A stretch of 64,000 nt of DNA, from NCBI GenBank assembly GCA_038237475.1, contig JBBRYS010000006.1, positions 310,001-374,000 of the forward strand, in the 5' to 3' direction. This document shows, piece by piece, positions 9,076 to 18,427 of the stretch. Both the position numbers and the translations under genes were made by a program. The notes below the pieces were generated by a model, which searched no databases, was not told the DNA's origin, and saw nothing but the letters and a program-made list of their open reading frames with translations. Source of the stretch: JAOAPY01 sp038237475 (GTDB lineage: Bacteria > Acidobacteriota > Blastocatellia > Pyrinomonadales > Pyrinomonadaceae). Numbering within the stretch: position 1 is the first letter of the stretch; each line of letters starts with the position of its first letter.

Positions 9076-12000
9076 ATGCGAAGAAGCAGGTTTGCTAGAG
9101 GTACACAGTCAGGAAAATACTTTGATGCAACAAAACTCGCACGAAAAGCCCTGGTATTTCTGACGCTAATAATGCTTGGTGGATTATGGTCGATCTGCAT
9201 GGCCCAGAGTACGATCACACGAGTCACTGGCGTGGTGAAAGATTCAAATGAAGCTGTTGTTCCCGGAGTTAAGGTCACGCTGATTGACTCGGCTACACGA
9301 GAAGGAAAGACTGCAATCACAAATGACGACGGGGCGTTTACTATCACGGACGTGCGGCCCGGTGCTTACTCGTTTACAGCCGAGCGCACAGGCTTCAAGA
9401 AGACTCAGATTACAGGCATTCTCGTACACGTAGGCACACCCGCAGTCCTGGCGGTGGTCCTCGAAACCGGCGGTCTGACAGAGACGGTTTCGGTAACTGC
9501 CTCCGACAGCCAGTCCCTGATTCGTAGCGAGGACGCAAAGCTCCTGACGACGATTGACATGAAACAGGTGCAGGACCTGCCTCTTAACGGACGTAATCCT
9601 ATCAATCTGGCGGGCGGCGCCGCCGGCGTGAATACAAACACGAACGTGCGCCAATCCGTAATCAACGGTCTGAGAGGCTCCTTTTCCAATATCACCTGGG
9701 ATGGCATCTCGATCAACGACAATCTGGTGCGTACCGACTCCCTTTTCGGTGTCAACACGCCCAGCGTCGCGGGTGTTTCAGAATTCAGTTTGACCACCCA
9801 GAATGCAGGACCGGATGAGGGTCTGGGTATTGCGCAAGTGAAGCTTACGACTCCACGCGGTGGAAAGAAATTTCACGGCAGCGTTTACGATTACTATCGG
9901 AATGACAAGTTGGATGCCAATACGTTTTTCAATAACGCCGGTGGACTAGCCAAGCCAAAGTTGCTTCAGCATCAGTACGGCGGCAACATCGGCGGTCCCT
10001 TTGCTTTGCCGCGATTCGGGGAAGGTGGTCGGCATTTTACGCAGAAGGGCAAGCTCTTCTTCTTCTTTTTCTATGAGAAGACCAACACGACCCAGGATTT
10101 CACGCCGCTACGTACTGTCTTATCCGCCACTGCGCGCACAGGAGTATTTACATACCTGGCGACTTGCGGCGTGACTGGTCAACCAGCGTGTCCCGTAGGT
10201 ATCACGAACGGCCAAAAGCTGCAGGCCAATCTGTTGACTTTGAGCGGTCGACCGATCGACGCGCGTATTCAAACACTGATTAATCTAACTCCTGCCTCGA
10301 ATAACAACGATGCCGGCGATTCGCGCAACACGCAGGGCTTTCGCTTCAATACGCCCAATGGTAGCACTGGGAAGAACATAGGATTCCGCGTAGACTTCGA
10401 CGTCAATTCGAAAAACAGGGTAGAGGTTATCTACTCGCGGTTCGTATCCAAATTGCCAAACGATGTCCAGCTAAATGACATCGGCGAGCAGTTTCCGGGT
10501 CTCCCCGGCGGCGGTCAGCAGTCCATCCGTCCGCGCTTATCGATGGCCTGGAACTCGACCCCCACTTCAACTATCACTAATGAACTGCGAGCCGGCTACG
10601 CTGAGAGTACGCCGATATTTTTCAACGCGGAGAAGTTTAATCTGGGTTATCGGCTGAGTCTTCCCTTGATCACCAACCCAATCCAGAACTTTTTACAACA
10701 GGGTCGTATCCCCACCAGCTATGACTTGATGGACAATGCCTCGAAGGTGAAGGGCAGTCATCTAATTAAGTTCGGCTTCCTGGCACGTCATGTCAGGATA
10801 CTTAACTTTAACGATGCCGGAATCGTGCCGCAGTTCACGGTCAACTTCAACTCGACGACAAACACGATGCCGGTGGCAAACAACGCGACCAATTTTCCAG
10901 GCGGCATCTCTTCCAGTGAGTACACCAATGCTTCAAGTCTGCTGGGTCTGTTGACCGGAGCCGTCAGTACTGGTACACAGACTTACAATGTGAAGGACCG
11001 TACCTCGGGGTTCACCCGCGGGGTTGGATCAGTTCGACACCTTGATTACAACACGTTGGCATTTTACGGCGGTGACACTTGGCGCTTCAGACCCAATTTG
11101 TCATTGAACTTTGGGTTGCGCTGGGAATACATCGCTCCACTGACAGAAAGAGATGGCTTGGGTCTGATGCCCAAGGACACGTCACTGGCTGTTCTTAGTG
11201 ATCCAAATGCAATCCTTGACTTCGCCGGCAAGGGCACCGGACGGCCCTTTACGAAGAAGGATATGAATAACTTTGCGCCGAATGCCAGCTTTGCCTGGGA
11301 CCCACTCAAAGATGGCAAGACCTCTATTCGCGGTGGCTTCGCTATCTCCTACGCCATCGATAACAATGCGACCGTGCTGAACAATTCCTCGGTCGCCGGT
11401 AACGCAGGCCTGTCGTCAGCGCTCACGAATAGCGCTCTGACGGGAACAGTGAGTGGAGGCGGGATCATCACTCTGGCGACGCCAACCTTTAAAGTCCCGC
11501 GCACCTTGGTTGATCAATTGACACTAAGTCAAAATCCCACTCTCTTTACCACCCAGTTTGACCTGCCTACGCCCTATGCCGCGCAATGGAACGTTGGAGT
11601 CGAGCGGGAAATTTGGAAGGATACTGGACTGTCGGTTGGTTATGTAGGCAATCGCGGAGTCAAGTTAACTCGCGGTCTCGACACTAACCAAACGATTATT
11701 TTTCAAAACGGTTTCTTTGCTGACTTTCTCCGAGCCCAGGCGAACCTGGCGTTGACCGGCAACCCAGCGTGTACAACCGCGGGCTGTCAAACGTTGACGG
11801 TATTTCCCAAGATCGGTTTAGCCGGTAATTTGGGGAATGCTACGATCCGAACCTTGATCAGTCAGGGTCAGGTGGGAGAGCTTGCGTCAACCTACGCGCA
11901 GTCGCGGAACACTTACCTGACGATTGGAGTTAACGGTGCGACGGTCGATCCAGGCTTCTTCCTGCCGACCAACAAGAACGCTTTTGTTACTGACTATGTC

Positions 12001-12798
12001 GGCAGCAGTGGCTGGTCGAATTATCACGGTATGCAGGCTGAGATTCGCAAGCGTCTGACTCATGGGTGGTACTACCAGATCAATTATACCTGGAGTAAAG
12101 CCTTCACAAACGCCGAACAAGCTCAGGCTGAATTTGCCCCGTACCTTGATAACACCATCGGGGACAAGTTGGAGAAAAAACGCAATAACCAGGATGTCCA
12201 GCACGTGATCAAAGGCAACGCTGTTTACGAGCTGCCGTTCGGCCCTGGCAAGAAGTTCTTCAACGGGGGCGGTGTTGGTGGGAAAATCCTGGGCGGTTGG
12301 CAGGTAAGTACAATCGCTCAAGCAAGAACCGGCAGACCTATCTCCTTCATCTCGGGACGTGGCACCGTTAATCGCTCTGGCCGCTCTGGTAACAATACGG
12401 CCAACACTACGCTGACACTAAGTGAACTTCAGGGCCTGACCGGACTGTTCCACAATCCCACGACTGGCCTGCCGATTTTGCTCGATCCGAAATTAATCGG
12501 AAGTGACGGGCGTGCCAGCACCACCTACTTCAGCCATCCGTCGGCGGGTCAGTTTGGCCGCTTGAGTCTGACACCTGTTGACGGTCCCGGTTACTGGAAC
12601 GTGGACACGGCGCTGATCAAGAGGACGAAATTCAGAGAAAGCATGAATCTTGAATTGCGGCTCGAGGCTTTCAATGTCTTCAATCACACTAACTTCTCGG
12701 TGCCCAATTCGCTCGATATCAACAGCACGAGTTTTGGGAAAATCACCAGTACCTTCGATCCCCGGATCCTGCAGTTGGCTGTTAAGTTCAACTTCTAA
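9076..12798 (+). CDS. Oar-like TonB-dependent receptor with carboxypeptidase-regulatory domain
   Basis: 1240 residues from the ATG at 9076, preceded by AAGGAG with an eight-base gap (TAAGGAGTCTACTTATG). The open frame continues back to 8959 without a ribosome binding site. The signal peptide has a long n-region (MRRSRFARGTQSGKYFDATK) and a core ALVFLTLIMLGGLWSICMAQ. The CarboxypepD_reg domain follows (RVTGVVKDSNEAVVPGVKVT ... DVRPGAYSFTAERTG), then a plug with DLPLNGRNPINLAGGAAGV, the LPLNGRN motif typical of this family. The barrel ends in LAVKFNF, with a terminal Phe as expected for outer-membrane assembly. It is clearly paralogous in architecture to the receptor at 2184 but divergent in the barrel. 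Substrate unknown. Confidence 0.88.
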   Translation: MRRSRFARGTQSGKYFDATKLARKALVFLTLIMLGGLWSICMAQSTITRVTGVVKDSNEAVVPGVKVTLIDSATREGKTAITNDDGAFTITDVRPGAYSFTAERTGFKKTQITGILVHVGTPAVLAVVLETGGLTETVSVTASDSQSLIRSEDAKLLTTIDMKQVQDLPLNGRNPINLAGGAAGVNTNTNVRQSVINGLRGSFSNITWDGISINDNLVRTDSLFGVNTPSVAGVSEFSLTTQNAGPDEGLGIAQVKLTTPRGGKKFHGSVYDYYRNDKLDANTFFNNAGGLAKPKLLQHQYGGNIGGPFALPRFGEGGRHFTQKGKLFFFFFYEKTNTTQDFTPLRTVLSATARTGVFTYLATCGVTGQPACPVGITNGQKLQANLLTLSGRPIDARIQTLINLTPASNNNDAGDSRNTQGFRFNTPNGSTGKNIGFRVDFDVNSKNRVEVIYSRFVSKLPNDVQLNDIGEQFPGLPGGGQQSIRPRLSMAWNSTPTSTITNELRAGYAESTPIFFNAEKFNLGYRLSLPLITNPIQNFLQQGRIPTSYDLMDNASKVKGSHLIKFGFLARHVRILNFNDAGIVPQFTVNFNSTTNTMPVANNATNFPGGISSSEYTNASSLLGLLTGAVSTGTQTYNVKDRTSGFTRGVGSVRHLDYNTLAFYGGDTWRFRPNLSLNFGLRWEYIAPLTERDGLGLMPKDTSLAVLSDPNAILDFAGKGTGRPFTKKDMNNFAPNASFAWDPLKDGKTSIRGGFAISYAIDNNATVLNNSSVAGNAGLSSALTNSALTGTVSGGGIITLATPTFKVPRTLVDQLTLSQNPTLFTTQFDLPTPYAAQWNVGVEREIWKDTGLSVGYVGNRGVKLTRGLDTNQTIIFQNGFFADFLRAQANLALTGNPACTTAGCQTLTVFPKIGLAGNLGNATIRTLISQGQVGELASTYAQSRNTYLTIGVNGATVDPGFFLPTNKNAFVTDYVGSSGWSNYHGMQAEIRKRLTHGWYYQINYTWSKAFTNAEQAQAEFAPYLDNTIGDKLEKKRNNQDVQHVIKGNAVYELPFGPGKKFFNGGGVGGKILGGWQVSTIAQARTGRPISFISGRGTVNRSGRSGNNTANTTLTLSELQGLTGLFHNPTTGLPILLDPKLIGSDGRASTTYFSHPSAGQFGRLSLTPVDGPGYWNVDTALIKRTKFRESMNLELRLEAFNVFNHTNFSVPNSLDINSTSFGKITSTFDPRILQLAVKFNF

Positions 12799-12849
12799 TT
12801 GAACTGTCGTGCTCCGGGTTTGGAGAATCTCAATCACGTTTCTTTTACT

Positions 12850-12889
12850 CTGGGCGTTGGTCTCGCAAGACAACGCCCAGTTTGTTTTT
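12850..12889 (+). terminator. Rho-independent terminator
   Basis: CTGGGCGTT pairs with AACGCCCAG (12850-12858 with 12872-12880). After a bulged G, GTCT/AGAC extends the stem with a CGCA loop. TTTGTTTTTC follows. It ends the second receptor transcript. Confidence 0.85.
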
Positions 12890-12968
12890 CTAGAGTTGTA
12901 ATCCTGGAATGATCCATATCGAGCGCCGGCTTTCCACCGGCTCCTATTCATAGAACAGGGAGAGATCG

Positions 12969-13865
12969 ATGAAGAAAATTTTTACCCAGGCAGCCGGGCT
13001 TCTGTTCTGCTTAATCCTCGCCGGCACCGGCTTATGTTCAGCGCAGAACAAAACAGACCGAAAGCTTACGGCCGAAGAACTGGTGGCGAAACATCTCGAC
13101 TCGATTGGCCCAGCGGAAGCAAGAGAGAAAATTCATGGTCGGAATATCAAGGGTTCCTGTCTGTTGCGAATTCGTCAGGGCGGGAACGGTCAAGTGGAAG
13201 GGTTGGCGCAGATGGCCTCCCAGGGGAATTTGAATCTGGTATCTATGACCTTCGACAGTCCCGATTATCCCGGCGATTCGTTTAAATTCGATGGCAAGAA
13301 CTTTACCGCCAGCCAGTTCAAGCCAGGCTTTCGCACTTCACTGGCCCAGTTCTTCGTCATCCACCGAATCCTGTTCGCAGATGGTTTGGTCGGCGGAACT
13401 TTGACGTCAGCCTGGCCGTTGGCTGATGTGAAGCAGAAGAATCCCAAGCTGAAATATGCCGGCCTTAAGAAAATTGACGGCAAACAACTCCACGCACTCA
13501 AATACGAACCACATAACGGCTCGGATATCTCAATTACACTCTTTTTTGACGCGGAGACGTTTCAGCACGTGCGTACAGAGTACGAGCAGACTGTTTACAC
13601 GACTGATCAAACGAGAATCGCGGGCGGCGGCGGCAGGGTACCGGCAACCGGACCGCAGCGGTCTTCAAATGCCAAGGTAACTGCTCACGAAGAGTTCTCT
13701 GATTTCAAACCGGAGGGCCAACTAATACTGCCGCACACCTATAAATTTGAGCTTGAAATTCAATCCGAAACCAGACCCACTCTCGTCGACTGGACTTTTA
13801 CTCTCAACGACTTCGTCTACAACCTTCCGCTCGAGGTCAAGGAGTTCAGCGACCATGAGGAATGA
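12969..13865 (+). CDS. secreted hypothetical protein
   Basis: 298 residues with a clear Sec signal peptide (MKKIFTQAAGLLFCLILAGTGLCSAQ) and a GGGAGAG ribosome binding site. The mature part starts with a helical segment (LTAEELVAKHLDSIGPAEAR) and continues as alternating beta-strands ending in TLVDWTFTLNDFVYNLPLEVKEF. The pattern of a lead helix and a curved sheet recalls LolA/outer-membrane lipoprotein-sorting-like proteins often found in acidobacteria, but I cannot name the family with confidence. It is convergent with the next gene (19-bp gap). Periplasmic location is the only firm inference. Confidence 0.7.
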   Translation: MKKIFTQAAGLLFCLILAGTGLCSAQNKTDRKLTAEELVAKHLDSIGPAEAREKIHGRNIKGSCLLRIRQGGNGQVEGLAQMASQGNLNLVSMTFDSPDYPGDSFKFDGKNFTASQFKPGFRTSLAQFFVIHRILFADGLVGGTLTSAWPLADVKQKNPKLKYAGLKKIDGKQLHALKYEPHNGSDISITLFFDAETFQHVRTEYEQTVYTTDQTRIAGGGGRVPATGPQRSSNAKVTAHEEFSDFKPEGQLILPHTYKFELEIQSETRPTLVDWTFTLNDFVYNLPLEVKEFSDHEE

Positions 13866-13884
13866 CGGTTGATTGATGCCCTTC

Positions 13885-14538
13885 TCACAACCCAATGCAT
13901 TTTCCTTTCAGAACTTTCTGCACAGCGTCCGGGGCGAAAGTTTGTGGGTTCCAACCGGGTCGCACCCAGACAGAGCCGTCCTCATACTCTATTTTATTGA
14001 TGATGATTCTTGCACTTAAGTTCTTCTCAGGCTTGTCTCCTAAATTCGCGGCATCAACCAATCGCGTGGGAGCAAGCGGGCTAAGAAGTTCGATACCGGT
14101 TTTCTCGTTCGGCTTGGTTTTGATAGAGCAATAAAATTGCCGGTCCGTTGTGTCCGGCTCAGCCTCAGGTTGGTATTCCCAGAAAAAACCGCGGACAATT
14201 TTTGTGCTCGCATTTTTTACCTGAAGCCGGTAAAAGTAAATCGGTGCATTAGCCTGGCTTGAATTCCTGGCGTTGGCCTCAGCCGCACTCATCTCTTCGC
14301 GACGGGCTTGCATGTCGCGCCGATTTTGTACTTCCTGAGGTTCGTTCCTGGCTGTCTGGTTGATCGTAATCGGCCCGTTTTGGGGCGGGTCGAGGTCGCT
14401 GATTGAACGGATTACTCCGCTGCCCTTTTCATACTTACCGCAGCTGAATTTGAGCACGATGAGATCGGAACGATCTTGAGTGGTTTGCGCTCCCGCCATG
14501 GTGGCGAGCAGTAAGGCGAAAGCAAGAGACACCTTCAT
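13885..14538 (-). CDS. secreted hypothetical protein
   Basis: 217 residues from the ATG at 14538, which is preferred over a GTG at 14544 because GAGG precedes it by five bases. The signal peptide MKVSLAFALLLATMAGAQ is short and clear. The mature protein contains an Ile/Leu-rich beta region and a hydrophilic stretch with ARREEMSAAEANARNSSQAN. The C-terminal part INKIEYEDGSVWVRPGWNP contains a motif seen in other acidobacterial secreted proteins that carry a PGW near the C-terminus. No enzymatic signature. Function unknown. Confidence 0.65.
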   Translation of the reverse strand: MKVSLAFALLLATMAGAQTTQDRSDLIVLKFSCGKYEKGSGVIRSISDLDPPQNGPITINQTARNEPQEVQNRRDMQARREEMSAAEANARNSSQANAPIYFYRLQVKNASTKIVRGFFWEYQPEAEPDTTDRQFYCSIKTKPNEKTGIELLSPLAPTRLVDAANLGDKPEKNLSARIIINKIEYEDGSVWVRPGWNPQTFAPDAVQKVLKGKCIGL

Positions 14539-14717
14539 GATCACCTCATCAAGACTGAGACATCGATTTGCTCCAAATGGCTATGACGAATGATCAGTCA
14601 TGGGAAATGAGATGTCAATGCGGGTTGCGCGCGCAGGCTGTGCAACTGGACTGCGCCGTTTAGTCGACACAGTAGAGCTTGATTCAGATCCTTAAAACGA
14701 GGATTATCCTCCGGCAG

Positions 14718-15791
14718 ATGAACCCGCTCGAACACGAACTGGTTGTGGCCCCACTCGGCGCCGGTGATCTCATCGACCGTGCGGTGCGCCTCTATCGCCG
14801 GCATTTTTTTATTCTCATTCGAATCGCTTCGCCTCCCGTCGTCGTGGCCGCAGCTGGTTCTGTATTGCAGGCGATCAGCTGGCGAAGGCTCTTCGTCACA
14901 TCGAGCGCCAGTTCGGTCGCAATTTATCTTTTTCTTGGCGTGCTTGGATTTCTGCTGACGGTGGCGGGGATGACCTTCAGCTTAATCGTCATGGGCGGCG
15001 CGACCCGTAACCTTGTAACTCATTTACTTTGGAACGAACCTGTTTCGGCGCGCACAACCTATGCGGCCGTCAAGTCGCGATTCTGGGGTCTGTTGTTGGC
15101 CTCCCTGTTCATGGTGCTGTGGCTGGGGATCTCGTTCTTTTTCATTATCGTTGTCTGGTACATAGTCTTTGCGATGGTGGTGGTGGGCGCGATCCTGCTG
15201 GGACAAATTACGCCCGTCTGGGTGGCCGCAATGGTCGGCATTGTCTGCAGCATAGCGATTACTATCCCGACTCTCTGGCTGCTGTTTTTCGTAGGCGGGC
15301 GCATTGCCTATGTACCGCAGGCGATGCTGGTCGAAGGCAAGGGAGTGTTCGAAGCTTTGGGCCGCAGCTTTACGCTGGCCAGCGGCAACGCGCGCCGGCT
15401 GATGGCCATGACGCTGTTTGCATTCTTCGTATCCTATTCAGCCCTTATGATTCTGATTGTGCCGCTCGGCTGGGTCGGCTATATCAGCGGAGTAGATCTT
15501 TCGCCTTTTAATCAAACTGAATGGCCGGCCTGGTACACGATTGGTTACAACGTCATCCTGCAAATCAGCCACCTCTTACTGGCGCCGGTGTGGATGCTCG
15601 GCTTGTCGTTGCTTTACGTGGATGAGCGAGTGCGACATGAAGGTTACGATATTGAGCTGATGGCTGCGCGGCAACTGCCGGAGATGCCCAATGTGGCGGT
15701 AACCTCTCCGCTTGCTCCGGCACTGTCTCAGGGCCCGATCAAAAGACTACCGCCGCCGCAGGCGACGGGCAGTGTGCTTGGTCTCAGATAA
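14718..15791 (+). CDS. multi-pass membrane protein, first gene of the MoxR-type cluster
   Basis: 357 residues from the ATG at 14718; the open frame extends to a TTG at 14679, but the sequence before MNPLEHELVVAPLGAGDLIDRAVRLYRRHF carries no signal. That opening (a short soluble lead, then AVRLYRRHFFILIRI) matches membrane proteins of the glycerophosphodiester-phosphodiesterase membrane-domain/DUF7847-like type. About six hydrophobic segments follow. The cytoplasmic tail is proline-rich. The stop is only 2 bp before the DUF4129 gene, so co-transcription is very likely. It probably acts with its neighbours at the membrane; no catalytic residues are apparent. Confidence 0.7.
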   Translation: MNPLEHELVVAPLGAGDLIDRAVRLYRRHFFILIRIASPPVVVAAAGSVLQAISWRRLFVTSSASSVAIYLFLGVLGFLLTVAGMTFSLIVMGGATRNLVTHLLWNEPVSARTTYAAVKSRFWGLLLASLFMVLWLGISFFFIIVVWYIVFAMVVVGAILLGQITPVWVAAMVGIVCSIAITIPTLWLLFFVGGRIAYVPQAMLVEGKGVFEALGRSFTLASGNARRLMAMTLFAFFVSYSALMILIVPLGWVGYISGVDLSPFNQTEWPAWYTIGYNVILQISHLLLAPVWMLGLSLLYVDERVRHEGYDIELMAARQLPEMPNVAVTSPLAPALSQGPIKRLPPPQATGSVLGLR

Positions 15792-15793
15792 TT

Positions 15794-16885
15794 ATGAACT
15801 TCAGGACATCAGAGTCCGAACCTGTTTCGTCATCGTACCTCCGCGGCAAGGCGAGGCGTGCCACTCTCATATGCGCACTGTTGCTGATTTGGTTCCCTAC
15901 AACTTTCGCATCCTCCCTGGATGAATACCGGGACCGAGTCGCTAAAGGCATCGCTGCTCTCGAGGTGTTACGCGATTCTGATCCGTTGCCGGCGGGTAGT
16001 AAACGCGAGCAATTGGTGGCCGCCAATATCCATCTCATCCGAACCCTTTTGCCACCTGCTGGAATAGTTGAATGGCAGGGAACTAGCTTCCGGATCGACA
16101 ACAACTGGCTGGAAGAGCAGCTGAGGAAAATCGAAAACACCACTATTACAGAGGACCAGCACAATGTGCTCATCGACCAGACGCTGGAACGATTGCGTGG
16201 TTTACAGGCGCGGTTCGACGAAATCGATAAGAGCCAGTCGGACAAGGTGCCGAACAAGGGAGAGATGAGAGAGCGGTTGGCGGATGTTCTGGCGCGCTCA
16301 GAATACGCCCGCACGGTGAAAGAAGAATCGGCCCTCAAGAAAATGCTGCGCCAGCTTTTCGAGTGGATTGGCAAACTGTTTCCCAAAGGGCGAGCCTTGA
16401 GTCCGGGAACCGCCAATGTAGCGACACGGTTGGCGCAATTTTTTGTAATTGGCCTGGCCCTTGCCGCTATTGGCTATGCGACCTGGATGTTCGCGCCGCG
16501 CTTCCTCAAACGCAACAAGACAAAAAAGAGCGGCCCCGCTGAGGCCCGTATTGTGCTTGGCGAGCGCCTTGAGCCGGATCAGTCGGCCGCCGACCTGCTG
16601 GCCGAAGCCGAAGCGCTGGCGCGTGCCGGCGATCTGCGCGGCGCAATTCGGAGGGGCTATATCGCTTTGTTGATCGAACTCGCCGACCGCAAGCTAATCA
16701 GTCTGGCCCAGCATAAAACCAATCATGACTATTTGAGATCTGTCAGAGAGATGCGCGACCTTCATCAGAATATGGAGCGGCTGACAAATAATTTTGAGCA
16801 GCATTGGTATGGACTGGTGCCGCCAAACGAGAATGACTGGCTTGCTTTTCGAGCCGGCTACAGAGCTGCAGTGAGCACAAACTGA
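15794..16885 (+). CDS. DUF4129 domain membrane protein
   Basis: 363 residues. An N-terminal hydrophobic export segment (ATLICALLLIWFPTTFAS) is followed by a charged helical extracytoplasmic region, a second transmembrane segment near 220-237 (FVIGLALAAIGYATWMF), and a C-terminal DUF4129 domain (DLLAEAEALARAGDLRGAIRRGYIALLIELADR ... TNHDYLRSVR ... FEQHWYG). DUF4129 proteins typically sit in MoxR/DUF58 gene clusters, and in some families are fused to transglutaminase-like domains; no transglutaminase domain is present here. It lies between the membrane protein and the DUF4350 gene with gaps of 2-3 bp. Exact molecular role is unproven. Confidence 0.82.
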   Translation: MNFRTSESEPVSSSYLRGKARRATLICALLLIWFPTTFASSLDEYRDRVAKGIAALEVLRDSDPLPAGSKREQLVAANIHLIRTLLPPAGIVEWQGTSFRIDNNWLEEQLRKIENTTITEDQHNVLIDQTLERLRGLQARFDEIDKSQSDKVPNKGEMRERLADVLARSEYARTVKEESALKKMLRQLFEWIGKLFPKGRALSPGTANVATRLAQFFVIGLALAAIGYATWMFAPRFLKRNKTKKSGPAEARIVLGERLEPDQSAADLLAEAEALARAGDLRGAIRRGYIALLIELADRKLISLAQHKTNHDYLRSVREMRDLHQNMERLTNNFEQHWYGLVPPNENDWLAFRAGYRAAVSTN

Positions 16886-16888
16886 TTT

Positions 16889-18244
16889 ATGCGCGATCGA
16901 CTTCTCATCATTAGCTCCATCGTTATTGTGATCGGTCTTTTGATCGGGCTGAACGCTGTCAACTATGTGCAGCAGACCGAACCGGAAGAGAGTGAGGTGG
17001 CTGCGAATCGTTCAACCTACAACGCCGGACCCACGGGCACGCGCGCGCTTTTTGATGTGCTCAATGAAGCGGGTTACAAAGTGACGCGCTGGCGCGAGTC
17101 GCCGGACAGCTTGCTGAGTCAGTCGCGATCGCGAATTTCAACCTTTGTGGTGGTTGGCCGAACGCAGTTGCCGTTTGAAGAAGCTGAAGCCCGGAACCTC
17201 TTGCTGTGGGTAAAGCAGGGTGGCCGGTTGGTGCTGATCGATCGCAAGCCGGATGCGAAACTCCTGCCGCCATCGGGTTCATGGTCAATCGAGATCCAAA
17301 TCCTCCAGTACGTCTTAGCAAATGTAGACCCTGGAAATGCGACCGAGATGACGCAGGACACCAAGGCCATTCATCCGGTCCAGCCGACGCTGCTGACCCA
17401 GAACGTCGAGGCGGTCAAGCCTTCGCGTTTTGCGTCCAACATTGAACTGAGTTACAAAAAAGCAAAATTAGTCGTCAGCCGTTTACCGGATGAAAGTCCT
17501 TCGCCCACCCCGCTGAATGAAGAAACCGAAGCACCAGCCAACCCGGCGCCGGTGGTCCATCTGGGCGATTCAAGAGGATCAACGCTGGTCGATTATCCCC
17601 ACGGCGCCGGAAGCATTACGGTGCTGAGCGATCCTTATATTGTCGCGAATGGCGGCATTTCGCTTGCAGATAATTTGCAGCTGGCAATTAATATCCTTGG
17701 CGGCAGCAAGGGAGTCATTGCCTTCGACGAGTTTCACCAGGGACGCGGCGCCACTCATAACGCGCTGGGAGCTTATTTTGCCGGCACGCCAGTGCTCGCG
17801 ATCTGTGGTCAAGTGACATTGCTGATACTTGTCATCATCTGGACCAGAGGACGACGCTTTGCTCGTCCGTTGCCGCTGCCGCAGATCGATCGACGTTCCA
17901 GTCTCGAGTTCGTCGCTTCCATGGCTGAGTTGCAACAGCGGTCCAGGGCACTGGATCTGGCGATTGAAAATATTTACTTGCGCACTCGCCGGGTGTTGAC
18001 CAGATACGCGGGCGTGGACCACCTGAGTTCGCGCACAGAGATTGCCGCCCGCGTGGCGCTCCGTTCATCCTTGCAGCGCGAACCGTTGGAAGCGTTGATG
18101 CGCGAATGCGAAGACACGATCAACGGAGCCGCCATCAGCGAACGCAGATCGATCGAGTTAGTCAAACAATTACGAGAGCTTGAAGGAGCCCTCGGTTTGC
18201 GCATGCGGTCGCGCGAGGTAAAGCAGGCCGCGGAGAAGATTTAA
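16889..18244 (+). CDS. DUF4350 domain membrane protein
   Basis: 451 residues. An N-terminal membrane anchor (LLIISSIVIVIGLLIGLNAV) precedes a DUF4350 region with the usual STYNAGPTGTRALFDVLNEAGY motif and a Rossmann-like core (LLLWVKQGGRLVLIDRK, GSITVLSDPYIVANGGI). The hydrophobic segment AICGQVTLLILVIIWTRGRRFARPLPLP near residues 310-335 returns the chain to the cytoplasm, and a helical C-terminus follows. This architecture is the standard companion of DUF4129, MoxR and DUF58. The family is proposed to sense or bind something in the envelope; no ligand is known. Followed by a 183-bp gap with heptamer repeats before moxR. Confidence 0.82.
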   Translation: MRDRLLIISSIVIVIGLLIGLNAVNYVQQTEPEESEVAANRSTYNAGPTGTRALFDVLNEAGYKVTRWRESPDSLLSQSRSRISTFVVVGRTQLPFEEAEARNLLLWVKQGGRLVLIDRKPDAKLLPPSGSWSIEIQILQYVLANVDPGNATEMTQDTKAIHPVQPTLLTQNVEAVKPSRFASNIELSYKKAKLVVSRLPDESPSPTPLNEETEAPANPAPVVHLGDSRGSTLVDYPHGAGSITVLSDPYIVANGGISLADNLQLAINILGGSKGVIAFDEFHQGRGATHNALGAYFAGTPVLAICGQVTLLILVIIWTRGRRFARPLPLPQIDRRSSLEFVASMAELQQRSRALDLAIENIYLRTRRVLTRYAGVDHLSSRTEIAARVALRSSLQREPLEALMRECEDTINGAAISERRSIELVKQLRELEGALGLRMRSREVKQAAEKI

Positions 18245-18348
18245 ATTTTCGGAGCACCAGTTTGAAAAACCCTGTGTATGAGCTTTGTACTTTGGTCTCT
18301 CCGTTATGTCGTCTTATCTTGCCGGCACATCGCGATGTTGAAATGGTC

Positions 18349-18376
18349 AAAGCACAAAGCACAAAGCACAAAGCAC
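18349..18376. repeat. heptanucleotide tandem repeat (AAAGCAC)x4
   Basis: Four perfect copies of AAAGCAC lie in the 183-bp gap between the DUF4350 and MoxR genes. About 70 bp upstream (near 18281-18296) is a partly complementary stretch, GAGCTTTGTACTTTG, so the RNA could fold into an imperfect hairpin. This resembles heptameric short tandemly repeated sequences described in cyanobacteria. The site is the only sizable gap in an otherwise tight cluster. Confidence 0.85.
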
Positions 18377-18427
18377 TAAATACGACTAACCGATCCCTAC
18401 GGGATCACTGATCGCTAACAAAAATTT

